Below are positions 9,030 to 17,898 of a DNA stretch of 64,000 bases, in pieces. A model generated the notes under the pieces. That model did no database searches. It was not told the origin of the DNA and saw only the letters and a list, made by a program, of their open reading frames with translations. How positions within the stretch are numbered: the stretch's first letter is position 1; each line of letters begins with the position of its first letter. This DNA comes from SIG205 sp045545595. Lineage in GTDB: Bacteria; Bacillota_I; Bacilli_A; RF39; UBA660. The DNA is taken from contig JAZQBG010000004.1 in the NCBI GenBank assembly GCA_045545595.1, positions 1 to 64,000 of the forward strand, written 5' to 3'. The position numbers and the translations under genes are program-made.

Positions 9030-10364
9030 TCAAGATAAACTCGCTATGCTCGCCTTTGCTTTTAATCTTTCATCTCTTTCTCTTAAAACCTGTTCAAGTT
9101 CTTTTTGACTTTGAATTTTAAGTTGTTCTCTTTTAACGGGATCTATTCTATGACCTTGAATTAATTTTGTATCATAGAACGTATTATAATACTTAATCTT
9201 AACTGTTTTTGTTAAAACGTTTTGATATATTTCAAGTTGTGTTCCTTTAAATATTTGCTTAATTTAACCATCATTATCTAAAATTTGATAATAATGATTA
9301 TTCCAAGAAATAACATTATCATTAAGCATTGTTCTTGTGTCTCTAATGCACAGTATATTTGACAAATCCATATTATCAAGTGGTACAAAAGAAGTTTCGC
9401 TTTCTTTTGGTTCATATGAATATTTTCTGTTAATGTAATTACAATAAAAATCATTAAAAAATTTATTTAACTCATCAATAGTTTTAATATTAAATCTTTT
9501 AATATCATTAAGTAATCTATTTTGAATTGTAAAGTTCATTTTTTCCACTTTGCCTTTAGCTTGTGGAGTAGAATCAGCGATTATATTAATACCTAAATCA
9601 TCACGCATATGACCAAACTGAGTTAGCTCACCATCTTTAGGATTTATAAGTATAGTGTGTCTATCACAATATATATTTTCAGGAATACCATGTTTAGTTA
9701 CTAATATTTTAAGCATACGAACATAACCTTCTAAACATTCAGTAGACATAAACCATCCACATAGAACTTCACCAGTGGCATCATCAATGGCAATATGTAA
9801 CGAAGATTTCTTTCCATTACAAAACCAATCGTGAGGAGTTCCATCAATCATAATTAGAATACCACGCCTAGAACATGGTTCTCTTAAAGGGTGTTTTTCA
9901 TATTCCTTATTAAAACACTTATGTTTAATTGGTGATTTCCATTTTTCCTTTCGATAAAGATTCTCGAAGAATGAATAACTTCTAACTTTAAGATTATTTT
10001 CTTTAACAACATCAGCCATTTTTGGATTAAAAATAATATCCTCATGGTAAATATCTTGAAATTGTTGTATACTAATATTCGGATATTGTTTCTTGAAGTT
10101 CCTAATATATTCAACTTCTTTGGGTGATGGGGAATTATTAGAAGGTTTATTTGTTAAACCATGAACTAATATAGAATCAATATCCTTTTCATTTAATAAT
10201 TTAGAAAAGTTAATTATTTGTAATTTTGTATATCCAGTTAAAATTCCAATTTGAGAATATGAATAGTTATTTAATCCATCTATTTTTTCTTGAACAAGTT
10301 TTAATGCATATCCTTTATTATGCATATATAATATTACATCTCCTTTCGGAGATTTATTATACAA
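9030..10364 (-). pseudogene. DDE transposase of ISNCY type, broken by an in-frame stop
   Basis: The first 366 codons (10364 down to 9264) encode an N-terminal helix-turn-helix region and an RNase H-like integrase core. The catalytic triad appears as D in IDGTPHDW, D in YCDRH and E in QAKGKVEK. A TAA at 9264-9266 stops the frame right after ILDNDG. Past it the same frame stays open for 77 more codons, with transposase-like text (KGTQLEIYQ, KIKYYNTFYDTK, then a Lys/Glu helix), to a TGA at 9030. The original product was therefore about 444 aa, and a single nonsense codon removes the C-terminal domain. The catalytic core is intact, so partial activity cannot be excluded. Confidence 0.88.
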
Positions 10365-10369
10365 TATTA

Positions 10370-10389
10370 ATCGGTATAATTTTAACTAA
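10370..10389. repeat. IS terminal inverted repeat, right
   Basis: Inverse complement of 8887-8906, located just upstream of the transposase start codon. Confidence 0.88.
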
Positions 10390-10488
10390 TGATATGGTAT
10401 AATTTCTAAAAAGGATTAACATTTGACAAAAAAATATTGCATCATTTAAGAGATTATGATAACATTGATTATGATAGGAGGTAGAAAG

Positions 10489-11109
10489 ATGGAACGTGAA
10501 AATATGAAAGGTAAAATTGCTTTAACAGTAATTGGTGCAGCTACATTATTAGTTGCTTTAGCAGGTGCTACATTTGCATATTTCAGTGCAACTAGTACAA
10601 CTGAAACTAAAACAATTACAACTTCAAATTTGAACTTAACTGTTGCTGCTAATGGTGATGCTACTCATGTATCTAATATTAAACCAACAGCTTGGACAAG
10701 TGCTGCTGATACTGCTACAAATGAAGACATTGCTGTAATTCCTTTCAAAGTTACTGGGACTTCATCAACAAATGGTACTTATGTAATTAATATGCAAACA
10801 GATATTACATTAAATGCTGGTACTGTTGTTGAAACTCAAGGAGGAGAAGCAGTTGAATTATCTGGTGGTTCTGTATCTGATGTTAAATACAGACTATACA
10901 AAGATGGACAAGAAATCATTGGTGAAACAGCATTTTCTGCATCAACAAATGTAGATATCGTTACTAATGGTACAATCACTGCTGACGTTGCTTTAAATGA
11001 TGAATATGTTTTATATGTTTACATTTTAAATGACGAAGAAAATCCACAAAACAAATTACAAGGAATCGATTTCACAATTACATTAGGTGGTTCTGCTGCT
11101 CAAGCATAA
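10489..11109 (+). CDS. SipW/TasA-like exported protein, paralogue 3
   Basis: The 206-aa product has the paralogue layout: a charged start, a hydrophobic run, GATFAYFSATS at about residues 28-38, NIKPTAW near 66 and a C-terminal YVLYVYILND. ATG at 10489 (AGGAGG eight bases upstream) is chosen over an in-frame ATG at 10456. Paralogue 4 follows after only 41 bases with its own AAGGAGGAAG site, so the two are probably co-transcribed. The IS lies just upstream, but a separate promoter-like stretch remains between the IS end and the gene. Confidence 0.85.
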   Translation: MERENMKGKIALTVIGAATLLVALAGATFAYFSATSTTETKTITTSNLNLTVAANGDATHVSNIKPTAWTSAADTATNEDIAVIPFKVTGTSSTNGTYVINMQTDITLNAGTVVETQGGEAVELSGGSVSDVKYRLYKDGQEIIGETAFSASTNVDIVTNGTITADVALNDEYVLYVYILNDEENPQNKLQGIDFTITLGGSAAQA

Positions 11110-11150
11110 TAACCTAATACAAAGATTAATTTATAAGGAGGAAGAAAATA

Positions 11151-11774
11151 ATGGAAAACAATAAAAATAATGTTCTATTAACAATTATTGGTGTTGCTAC
11201 ATTATTAGTTGCTTTAGTTGGTGCATCATTCGCATACTTCAGTGCTACTGGTGGTACTGCTACTCAAGATGTTTCAACTGGTACATTAAAAATATCAGCT
11301 GTAGCTGGAGCTGTTAATGGTGCAAACATTAAACCAGTTACTTTCGCTGAAGATGCAACTGTAGCTACTAAAATTGCTAGTTCAGACGTAGTAAAATTAC
11401 CAGTTACAGTTACTACTACTGGTACAACTATTGATTCTGAATATAATATGTATTTAACTACTACTGGTATTGCATTAAATACTGCTGCTGGTGAAGGTGG
11501 AAGTTTAGCTGATTTAAAATGGGAATTAGTAAAAGGTGCTGATGGAGCTGAAGCTTTAGTTGCAAAAGGTGACTTTACTAATGGTAATGTTACAAAATCA
11601 CAAATTGGTAGTGCTGTTGAAATCCCAGAAAATGGTACAGTTGATGAATATAAATTATTAATTTATATCGCTAATACAGAAGATGCTACTCCTGGTGATG
11701 GAACAGGTGTTCAAGACCAATTACAAGGTTTAAACATTACTGCATTCGTTACAGTTGAAGCTAAACAAAAATAA
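11151..11774 (+). CDS. SipW/TasA-like exported protein, paralogue 4
   Basis: 207 aa; the signal region ends in GASFAYFSATG (about residues 24-34). The mature part is very rich in Thr, Ala, Gly and Val and poor in charge, with GANIKPVTF near residue 61. Codon use is noticeably biased (GCT, GTT, ACT), consistent with a highly expressed structural protein. A strong terminator follows at 11793. Fibre assembly is known for the family and inferred here. Confidence 0.84.
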   Translation: MENNKNNVLLTIIGVATLLVALVGASFAYFSATGGTATQDVSTGTLKISAVAGAVNGANIKPVTFAEDATVATKIASSDVVKLPVTVTTTGTTIDSEYNMYLTTTGIALNTAAGEGGSLADLKWELVKGADGAEALVAKGDFTNGNVTKSQIGSAVEIPENGTVDEYKLLIYIANTEDATPGDGTGVQDQLQGLNITAFVTVEAKQK

Positions 11775-11792
11775 TTTTTAAATTTAAAAATG

Positions 11793-11820
11793 AATTCGGG
11801 AATATTTCCCGAATTTTTTG
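11793..11820 (+). terminator. Terminator of TasA-like paralogue 4
   Basis: AATTCGGGAA and TTCCCGAATT pair around a three-base loop and are followed by TTTTTG. Confidence 0.9.
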
Positions 11821-11901
11821 TTTATAATAACAGTAAAGTGCCAAATTTGAAAAAATATTAAAAATATGTTATAATACTAAGCTAATTAAGGGGGATATAT
11901 T

Positions 11902-12471
11902 ATGAATGAGATAAAAATCATAAATAAAAAAATAAGAAGTGTAACCTTCGAATTGATTTTTACTATTATAATATTTGTTTTGGCATATGGAGTATGGGTT
12001 AATCCTAGTGCTAGTATGGTAGCTTTTGCCTCATCTAACGAAGATCAAACAGTACTAATAGAAGAAGTTAATCCACTAAAATTAGAAAATATATATCCAA
12101 TATCCGATGAAAAAGCTATCAATGAAGGTGAAAAAGGGTTATTTAAACTTACAAATAATTCTAATACAAATTCTAAATATTCAATAGTGTATAGAGTATA
12201 TAATCATTCAACATTAGATTATAACTTCTTAAAATATCAATTAATCATAGATGAGAAATCATTTGTAGACTTTTTATCAAAACTTCAAATAAACCAAGAA
12301 AATAATTATACAGATTTTATATTATATAATGGTGAAATAGATAAAAATAGTGAAAAAACATTTGAATATACAATGTGGCTTGATAGTGAAGTGGGTAATG
12401 ATGCTCAAAACAAATCATTATCCGCACAATTTGTAGTTAAAAGTTATGGTACAGAACTTAGTATAAGATAG
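11902..12471 (+). CDS. Divergent TasA-like exported protein, paralogue 5
   Basis: 189 aa with an N-terminal signal/anchor (about residues 15-33) but no FAYFSA cleavage text; the segment ends in a Ser/Ala-rich stretch (SASMVAFASS). The rest resembles a TasA/camelysin domain: a segment reading LTNNSNTNSKYSIVYRVY in the middle and FEYTMWLDSEVGNDAQNKSL near the end. It may anchor or cap fibres made by the four preceding paralogues, as TapA does for TasA; this is inference from context only. It has its own promoter (TATAAT near 11870) and a GGGGGA binding site. Confidence 0.75.
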   Translation: MNEIKIINKKIRSVTFELIFTIIIFVLAYGVWVNPSASMVAFASSNEDQTVLIEEVNPLKLENIYPISDEKAINEGEKGLFKLTNNSNTNSKYSIVYRVYNHSTLDYNFLKYQLIIDEKSFVDFLSKLQINQENNYTDFILYNGEIDKNSEKTFEYTMWLDSEVGNDAQNKSLSAQFVVKSYGTELSIR

Positions 12472-12540
12472 GAAAAATTTATAAGTTTTTTCTATTTTTT
12501 CTTTATATTATGATATAATACTTGTGTTTAGAAATGAGTG

Positions 12541-13965
12541 ATGTATATGTTACTTCCAGATATGAAAGAAGCAAGAAAGAGAACTAATGTAAAACCAGAG
12601 TTTTTATATAACGAATATAATGTTAGCGGGGATATGAAAGTTGGTAAAAATAAAAAGTATTTTATTAAAACATATGGGTGTCAAATGAATGAACATGATT
12701 CAGAAATGTTATCTGCAATTCTAGAAGAAATGTTATTTACAAAAACTGAGATTATGGAAGATGCTGATATAATTTTATTAAATACATGTGCAATAAGAGA
12801 AAATGCACATAATAAAGTTTTTGGTATGTTAGGTAGAATTAAACATTTACGTGAAACTAAACCCAATATCATTATAGGACTATGTGGATGTATGGCTCAA
12901 GAAGAAGTTGTCGTAACTGACCTAAAGAAAAAATACAAATGGGTAGATATTGTATTTGGAACTCATAATATTCATAGATTACCTAATATTTTATTAGAAG
13001 CTATAAATAATAAAAAACAAGAAATAGAAGTATTAAGTAATGAGGGTAATGTTATTGAAAATTTACCATACAAAAGAGACAGTAAATATAAAGCATGGGT
13101 TAATATTATGTATGGATGTGATAAATTCTGTACTTACTGTATTGTTCCTTATACTAGAGGAAAACAAAGAAGTAGAAAAAAAGAAGATATTATAGAAGAA
13201 GTTAAACAATTAATTAAAGATGGAGTAAAAGAAGTTACTTTACTTGGTCAAAACGTTAATGCGTATGGTAAAGATTTATATGATGATTATGGTATGGAAA
13301 ACTTATTATATGATGTTTCGCAAACTAATATAGATAGGATTCGTTTTGTTACCTCGCATCCTTGGGATTTTACTGATAAAATGATAGATGTAATAGCTGA
13401 AAATAAAAATGTAATGCCATTTATTCATTTACCAGTTCAATCAGGTAGTGATAGAATATTAAAACTAATGGGTAGAAGATATACTAAAGAAGAGTATATG
13501 ACATTATTTAATAAAATTAAAAATAAAATAGATAATGTGAGTATTACAACTGATATTATAGTAGGATTTCCTGGTGAAACCAAAGAGGATTTTGAAGCTA
13601 CATTGGATTTAGTTAATGAATGTCAATACGATTTAGCATATACATTTATTTATTCACCAAGAGAAAATACACCAGCTGCTAAACTTCCCGATAAAACTAC
13701 AGAATACGAAAAGAAAAATAGATTAGCAGAGTTAAATAAATTAATAAATAAATATGCTTTAGAGAATAATAAAAAGATGTTAGATAAAGTTGTGTCAGTA
13801 CTAATAGAAGGTATTAGTGAAAAAGACGATAATATGCTTACTGGATATACTGATACAAATAAATTAGTTAATGTTAAAGCACCAATTGATAATATTGGTA
13901 AAGTTATTAATGTAAAAATAACTGAAGTAAAGACTTGGAGTCTTAATGGTGAAGTAGTTGATTAG
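12541..13965 (+). CDS. miaB: MiaB, tRNA-2-methylthio-N6-dimethylallyladenosine synthase
   Basis: A radical-SAM methylthiotransferase that modifies i6A37 in tRNAs reading UNN codons. Domain order is standard: an N-terminal MTTase domain (KTYGCQMNEHDSEM, then NTCAIRE and GLCGCMAQEE, supplying the three cluster Cys), a radical-SAM core with GCDKFCTYC near residue 195, and a C-terminal TRAM domain. Length (474 aa) is normal. The start is uncertain: ATG at 12541, or ATG at 12547 which is better spaced from GAGTG. A TATAAT box at 12514-12519 gives a short leader. It sits next to cotE as in Bacillus. Confidence 0.96.
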   Translation: MYMLLPDMKEARKRTNVKPEFLYNEYNVSGDMKVGKNKKYFIKTYGCQMNEHDSEMLSAILEEMLFTKTEIMEDADIILLNTCAIRENAHNKVFGMLGRIKHLRETKPNIIIGLCGCMAQEEVVVTDLKKKYKWVDIVFGTHNIHRLPNILLEAINNKKQEIEVLSNEGNVIENLPYKRDSKYKAWVNIMYGCDKFCTYCIVPYTRGKQRSRKKEDIIEEVKQLIKDGVKEVTLLGQNVNAYGKDLYDDYGMENLLYDVSQTNIDRIRFVTSHPWDFTDKMIDVIAENKNVMPFIHLPVQSGSDRILKLMGRRYTKEEYMTLFNKIKNKIDNVSITTDIIVGFPGETKEDFEATLDLVNECQYDLAYTFIYSPRENTPAAKLPDKTTEYEKKNRLAELNKLINKYALENNKKMLDKVVSVLIEGISEKDDNMLTGYTDTNKLVNVKAPIDNIGKVINVKITEVKTWSLNGEVVD

Positions 13966-13992
13966 AGTGTCTAAATTTTTAGACACTTTTTT
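13966..13992 (+). terminator. miaB terminator
   Basis: AGTGTCTA and TAGACACT pair directly after the stop codon and are followed by TTTTTTAT. Confidence 0.88.
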
Positions 13993-14030
13993 ATGTCAAA
14001 AGCATAAATTAAAGTGAGGGGGGATTAGTA

Positions 14031-14570
14031 GTGGCAGCATTCAAAGAAATTGTTACTAAAGCAATTCTTGGTAAAGGTAAAAAATACTTTAAAAACAACT
14101 ATACTTTAACTACAGAAGTAGAACCTACAACTGTGTTAGGGTGTTGGGTTATCAATCATCAATTTAAAGGTTATGAAACTAACGGAAAAATAGTAATCGA
14201 TGGTAGTTATGATGTTAATATATGGTATTCATATGATAACAATAGTAAAACATCTGTTGTAACTAAAAAACAAGAATATACTGAAACAGTTACTGTAAGA
14301 AAAAGAGAAGATGCTAATTTATCAAGCAATAATAGTATAATAGTTAGAAGTTTAAAACAACCAACTTGTTCAAATGTTGATATTGACGACGGAAAAATCA
14401 ACTATACTATTGAAAAAGAACTTGGTATTGAGATAATCGGAGAAACAAAAATGAAAATAGCAATTGAAGAAGATGAAGAACCATGGGATATTATCAATGA
14501 TGACGAAGATGAAGTTAATGAAGAAATAGAGCGAGAAATTGATGATAATGTAGAGGAAAACTTCATATAA
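14031..14570 (+). CDS. cotE: Outer spore coat morphogenetic protein CotE
   Basis: CotE organises the outer spore coat in Bacillus. The 179-aa product keeps the family landmarks: FKEIVTKAILGKGKKY at the start, GCWVINHQF near residue 37, YDVNIWYSYDNNSKT near 60, the LKQPTC motif near 106 and a very acidic tail. GTG start at 14031, preceded by GAGGGGGG. The miaB-cotE neighbourhood is the same as in Bacillus subtilis, supporting orthology. In Bacillus it is driven by sigma E and sigma K; I do not see a clear sigma E site here. Confidence 0.93.
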   Translation: MAAFKEIVTKAILGKGKKYFKNNYTLTTEVEPTTVLGCWVINHQFKGYETNGKIVIDGSYDVNIWYSYDNNSKTSVVTKKQEYTETVTVRKREDANLSSNNSIIVRSLKQPTCSNVDIDDGKINYTIEKELGIEIIGETKMKIAIEEDEEPWDIINDDEDEVNEEIEREIDDNVEENFI

Positions 14571-14572
14571 TA

Positions 14573-14606
14573 AAGTGTCAACCAAAATATGTTGACACTT
14601 TTCTTT
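14573..14606 (+). terminator. cotE terminator
   Basis: AAAGTGTCA and TGACACTTT pair around an eleven-base loop and are followed by a T-rich run. The 3' arm overlaps the -35 box of the rpsP promoter. Confidence 0.82.
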
Positions 14607-14620
14607 TTGTCTGTTATAAT
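14592..14620 (+). promoter_or_regulatory. Consensus sigma-A promoter of rpsP-khpA
   Basis: A perfect TTGACA (14592-14597) and a perfect TATAAT (14615-14620) are separated by 17 bases. The -35 box lies inside the 3' arm of the cotE terminator hairpin. Confidence 0.9.
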
Positions 14621-14646
14621 ACTTGTAGAAAAAAGGAGGAATAGTA

Positions 14647-14919
14647 ATGGCAGTTAAAATAAGACTTAAAAGAATGGGAGCTAAAAAAAGACCTTTCTAC
14701 AGAGTAGTAGTTGCTGATTCAAGAAATAAAAGAGATGGTAGAGTTATAGAAGAAGTTGGATATTACAATCCAATCGTAACTCCAGCTGAAGTTAAAATTG
14801 ACGAAGAAAAAGCTTTAAAATGGCTTAGTGATGGTGCTGCTCCAACAGATACTGTTAAAAATTTATTCAGCAAAGCTGGTATAATGACAAAATTTCATGA
14901 ACAAAAAAGAGGTAAATAA
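14647..14919 (+). CDS. rpsP: 30S ribosomal protein S16
   Basis: 90 aa with the S16 signature start (VKIRLKRMGAKKRPFYR) and RDGRVIEEVGYYNP. It binds 16S rRNA during 30S assembly. AAAGGAGGA precedes the ATG, a strong site fitting a ribosomal gene, and the promoter is full consensus. khpA follows after two bases, the usual rpsP-khpA pair. Confidence 0.98.
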   Translation: MAVKIRLKRMGAKKRPFYRVVVADSRNKRDGRVIEEVGYYNPIVTPAEVKIDEEKALKWLSDGAAPTDTVKNLFSKAGIMTKFHEQKRGK

Positions 14920-14921
14920 TA

Positions 14922-15170
14922 ATGGATTTTGTAAAATTAACTGAAGAACTAGTTAGTGCTTTAGTAAAAAATCCTGATATGATATCTGTTAAAGAATTCC
15001 CAACTGAAGAAGAAGGATTTCATCATATTCAAGTTATGGTAGATAACGATGATATGGGTGCTTTAATTGGTAAAGATGGAAAGACAGCTAAGGCAATTAG
15101 AACTATAGTTCAAGCAAGTGGTTATTTAAACGGAAATAAAAAGATTAAAATTGATATTGATTCATTTTAA
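14922..15170 (+). CDS. khpA: KH-domain RNA-binding protein KhpA
   Basis: An 82-aa single KH domain with the GXXG-type loop IGKDGKTAKAIR at about residues 48-59. KhpA pairs with KhpB as a global RNA chaperone that affects cell elongation in Gram-positives. Gene order rpsP-khpA is conserved (ylqC in Bacillus). The terminator hairpin starts inside the last codons. Confidence 0.95.
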   Translation: MDFVKLTEELVSALVKNPDMISVKEFPTEEEGFHHIQVMVDNDDMGALIGKDGKTAKAIRTIVQASGYLNGNKKIKIDIDSF

Positions 15171-15179
15171 TCTTTTTTT
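15141..15179 (+). terminator. rpsP-khpA terminator
   Basis: AAGATTAAAA pairs with TTTTAATCTT and is followed by a T run. The 5' arm and stop codon belong to khpA. Confidence 0.85.
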
Positions 15180-15254
15180 CTATTTAGTATTGAGGTTTTT
15201 ACTGATTTCTATTATAATTTATTTAGGATAATATCCTAGAAAATAGGTGACGGC

Positions 15255-15647
15255 ATGAAGAAAAATGGATTTACCTTAGTAGAACTTTTAATAACAATTG
15301 CTTTGATAGCAATATTGGGTGTAATTTCTGTAGGTGTAATAATAAATTCACTTAGTGGTGCGAAAAGTGATTTGGACGAATTTCAGAAAGAAACGCTTAT
15401 AAGTACAGCAAAATTGTATTTTGATGATAACGCAAATACATCAGGGGTAACTAATGGAACAAAATATAATATTTGTATACAAGAAAATTTAGTTGCTGAT
15501 AATTATTTAGATGAATCTGATGATAATTTATTGCATGGAATAATTACTTTAACTACAGAAGTAGATTCGAATGGAACAATTACAAAAGTTGAATCATCTA
15601 TTTCAATTGGTGATGAAGAAAATTGTTTCCCAAATAGTTATTATTAA
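15255..15647 (+). CDS. Type IV prepilin-like protein
   Basis: 130 aa. The N-terminus MKKNGFTLVELLITIALIAI is a textbook prepilin cleavage/methylation motif: short positive leader, Gly-Phe junction, Glu at +5, hydrophobic helix. The mature part is short and acidic and ends with two Cys that could form a disulphide. It is a lone gene, with no prepilin peptidase or PilB/PilC neighbour; it is separate from the Tad-type pilin at 24587. It could be a ComG-like minor pilin or a secretion pseudopilin. Confidence 0.87.
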   Translation: MKKNGFTLVELLITIALIAILGVISVGVIINSLSGAKSDLDEFQKETLISTAKLYFDDNANTSGVTNGTKYNICIQENLVADNYLDESDDNLLHGIITLTTEVDSNGTITKVESSISIGDEENCFPNSYY

Positions 15648-15660
15648 GGAGGAATAATAT

Positions 15661-16461
15661 ATGAAAACAAGAATAATAAGTGCATTAGTTATGTTAGCGA
15701 TAGTAATTCCAATAAGTATACTTGGTGGAATTCCGTTTACTATCGCAACTTTAGTGATAGGATTACTAGCATTAAAAGAAATGTTGGATATTAGAGAAAC
15801 AAAAAAACAATTTCCATTTCTTATGAAATTAATTTCATATTTGATGATTACAGTTTTAATATTAACAAATCATAATTCTAATATATTTGAATATGTGTTA
15901 GATTATAAATTTATATCAATAACATTATTCTTATTGTTGATGCCATTAATTTTCTATCAAGATAGAAAAAAATACAGTATAAATGATGCAATGTATTTAA
16001 TAGGAGTTCTATTTTTCCTAGGAACTGCATTTAATTTACTTATATTAGTACGTAATTATAGTTTATTATATTTAATATTCTTGGTACTAATTACAATTGT
16101 TACTGATACATTCGCATACATCACAGGAAGATATATTGGTAAAACAAAGTTGGCTGTAATAATTTCGCCTAAAAAGACATGGGAAGGATTACTTGGTGGA
16201 ACATTCTTTGGTGTTTTAATAAGTAGTTTGTTCTATTATCAAGTTATCAATACTAATGTTGACGTATTTGTTTTGGCTCTAGTAGTTACTGGTCTTTCAC
16301 TAATTGGTCAAATGGGGGACTTAGTATTTAGTAGTTTTAAAAGATATTATGACAAAAAAGATTTTTCTAATTTAATTCCGGGTCATGGTGGAATACTTGA
16401 CAGATTAGATAGTATAATATTTGTTTTATTAGGATTTGTATTAGTAATTTCATTTTTATAG
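15661..16461 (+). CDS. cdsA: Phosphatidate cytidylyltransferase CdsA
   Basis: Makes CDP-diacylglycerol from phosphatidate and CTP at the membrane, feeding phospholipid synthesis. 266 aa with about seven hydrophobic segments. The CDP-DG synthase signature is clear: SPKKTWEGLLGG near residue 170, then GDLVFSSFKRYYDKKDF and IPGHGGILDRLDS near 220-250. rseP follows after eight bases, as in many Firmicutes. Confidence 0.96.
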   Translation: MKTRIISALVMLAIVIPISILGGIPFTIATLVIGLLALKEMLDIRETKKQFPFLMKLISYLMITVLILTNHNSNIFEYVLDYKFISITLFLLLMPLIFYQDRKKYSINDAMYLIGVLFFLGTAFNLLILVRNYSLLYLIFLVLITIVTDTFAYITGRYIGKTKLAVIISPKKTWEGLLGGTFFGVLISSLFYYQVINTNVDVFVLALVVTGLSLIGQMGDLVFSSFKRYYDKKDFSNLIPGHGGILDRLDSIIFVLLGFVLVISFL

Positions 16462-16469
16462 GAGGCATT

Positions 16470-17510
16470 ATGACAATAATATATTTCGTGTTGATACTTA
16501 GTGTTATAATTTTTATTCATGAATTTGGGCATTTTATATTTGCTAAAAAAGCTGGAATTTATGTTTTTGAATTTGCAATTGGTATGGGACCTAAAATTTT
16601 TAGTAGAAAATCTAAAAAGAGTGAAACAGAATATTCGATAAGATTAATTCCATTGGGTGGTTTCTGTTCAATGGCTGGTGAATCTAATGAGGACGAAAAA
16701 ACAGTTTCTAAAGATAAACTTATGCAAAATAAAACATGGTTACAAAGATTTATGGTGATTTTTGCTGGACCACTGTTCAATTTCATATTAGCGTTCTTAT
16801 TACTGTTCTTTATTGGGCTTATATATGGAGCTTCACCTACTAAACCTGTGGTTGGTGCGATAGAGTCAAATTCAGCAGCAGATAAAGCTGGTTTAGAAGT
16901 AGGGGATACTATTCTTAGTATCAATGATAAAAAAGTGGGTAATTGGGATCAAGTAATGATGCAACTACAAATGGTTGATGGATCAAAAGAAGTAGTATTC
17001 AAAATAAAAGATACTTCTGATAATGAAGTAACTATTAACATAAAACCACAAAAAATCGTGGAAGACGATACTGTAACATACCGTTATGGTATTGGTACAG
17101 GTTCAACAAAAGAAAGAGGTATATTACCATCACTTTCTTATGCTAGTTCTAAAATAGTATCACTAACACAAGCTATGGGAACAACAATATCAGGATTGTT
17201 TACAGGTAAAATATCAGTTAGTAATGTTTCTGGTCCAGTTGGGATATATTCTGTAATTGGGGAACAAGCCAAAGCTGGTTTTGACAGTATTTTATATTTA
17301 ATAGCTTATTTAAGTATAAACGTTGGATTTATCAACTTAATACCATTTCCAGCATTTGATGGTGGAAGAATATTATTCTTAATTATAGAAAAATTAAAGG
17401 GTAGTCCTGTTGATTCTAAAGTAGAAAATATGTTCCATTATGTTGGATTTTTCCTACTAATAGGACTAATGATTTTAGTTACATTTAATGATATATTAAG
17501 ATTGTTTTAA
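16470..17510 (+). CDS. rseP: Site-2 zinc metalloprotease RseP/RasP
   Basis: An intramembrane protease (346 aa) that cleaves anti-sigma factors and remnant signal peptides. The zinc motif HEFGH lies at residues 17-21 in the first membrane helix. A PDZ domain spans about 115-200 (ESNSAADKAGLEVGDTILSI), and the second active-site motif FPAFDGGRI lies near 292. Usually proS or other translation genes follow; here an unknown 120-aa gene does. It is the second gene of the cdsA operon. Confidence 0.96.
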   Translation: MTIIYFVLILSVIIFIHEFGHFIFAKKAGIYVFEFAIGMGPKIFSRKSKKSETEYSIRLIPLGGFCSMAGESNEDEKTVSKDKLMQNKTWLQRFMVIFAGPLFNFILAFLLLFFIGLIYGASPTKPVVGAIESNSAADKAGLEVGDTILSINDKKVGNWDQVMMQLQMVDGSKEVVFKIKDTSDNEVTINIKPQKIVEDDTVTYRYGIGTGSTKERGILPSLSYASSKIVSLTQAMGTTISGLFTGKISVSNVSGPVGIYSVIGEQAKAGFDSILYLIAYLSINVGFINLIPFPAFDGGRILFLIIEKLKGSPVDSKVENMFHYVGFFLLIGLMILVTFNDILRLF

Positions 17511-17529
17511 ATAGGAAAGGGGTAGTAAA

Positions 17530-17892
17530 ATGGATGGAATGAATACACGTGATAAAATTAATCAATTATTAAAAATATGTCCTAATTATGAAAAAATTAA
17601 TTCATATGAATTTTTTGAAGGAGATACGTTTTCGGAGACAATGATTAATTTCTATATTAAATTAATTGACAATATAGATATGAATAGTAAGGAAGAAACT
17701 GAATTTCTAAGTAATTTAGATATGGCTTTATCTAAATATGTAGATAATTATAAATTTAGAAAGTTTTTAAAAACTAAATTAGTGGAAATAGATAACAAAG
17801 AAAAATATTATACATATAAAATAACAGTTAAATTAATAGAGTACTCTAATACATTTGATGGTACAGAAATAGAAAGCACTAGATGGATCTAG
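17530..17892 (+). CDS. Hypothetical protein, 120 aa
   Basis: A small, soluble, charged protein with no membrane segment; I do not recognise the family. AAAGGGG precedes the ATG and the gene begins 20 bases after rseP, so it is probably the last gene of the cdsA-rseP operon. A long hairpin overlaps its end and faces the convergent VanY-like gene. Confidence 0.7.
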   Translation: MDGMNTRDKINQLLKICPNYEKINSYEFFEGDTFSETMINFYIKLIDNIDMNSKEETEFLSNLDMALSKYVDNYKFRKFLKTKLVEIDNKEKYYTYKITVKLIEYSNTFDGTEIESTRWI

Positions 17893-17898
17893 TGCTTT
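17873..17898. terminator. Probable bidirectional terminator
   Basis: AAAGCACTAGAT and ATCTAGTGCTTT form a near-perfect palindrome between convergent genes, overlapping the end of both. T runs outside the stem are weak on either side. Confidence 0.6.

Larger units (their letters stand above)
8887..10389 (-). mobile_element. ISNCY-like insertion sequence, about 1.5 kb, inactive
   Basis: A 20-bp perfect terminal inverted repeat, TTAGTTAAAATTATACCGAT at 8887-8906 with its complement at 10370-10389, bounds a DDE transposase gene on the minus strand. The total length (about 1503 bp) suits the IS1202/ISNCY group. I see no clear target-site duplication. The element sits between two TasA-like paralogues. 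The transposase has an in-frame stop, so the copy should be immobile unless helped in trans. Confidence 0.85.

Noticed and set aside
12541..13965. Assigning the gene as MtaB or RimO instead of MiaB
   Set aside because: The N-terminal text (KTYGCQMNEHDSE), length and the miaB-cotE neighbourhood fit MiaB best.
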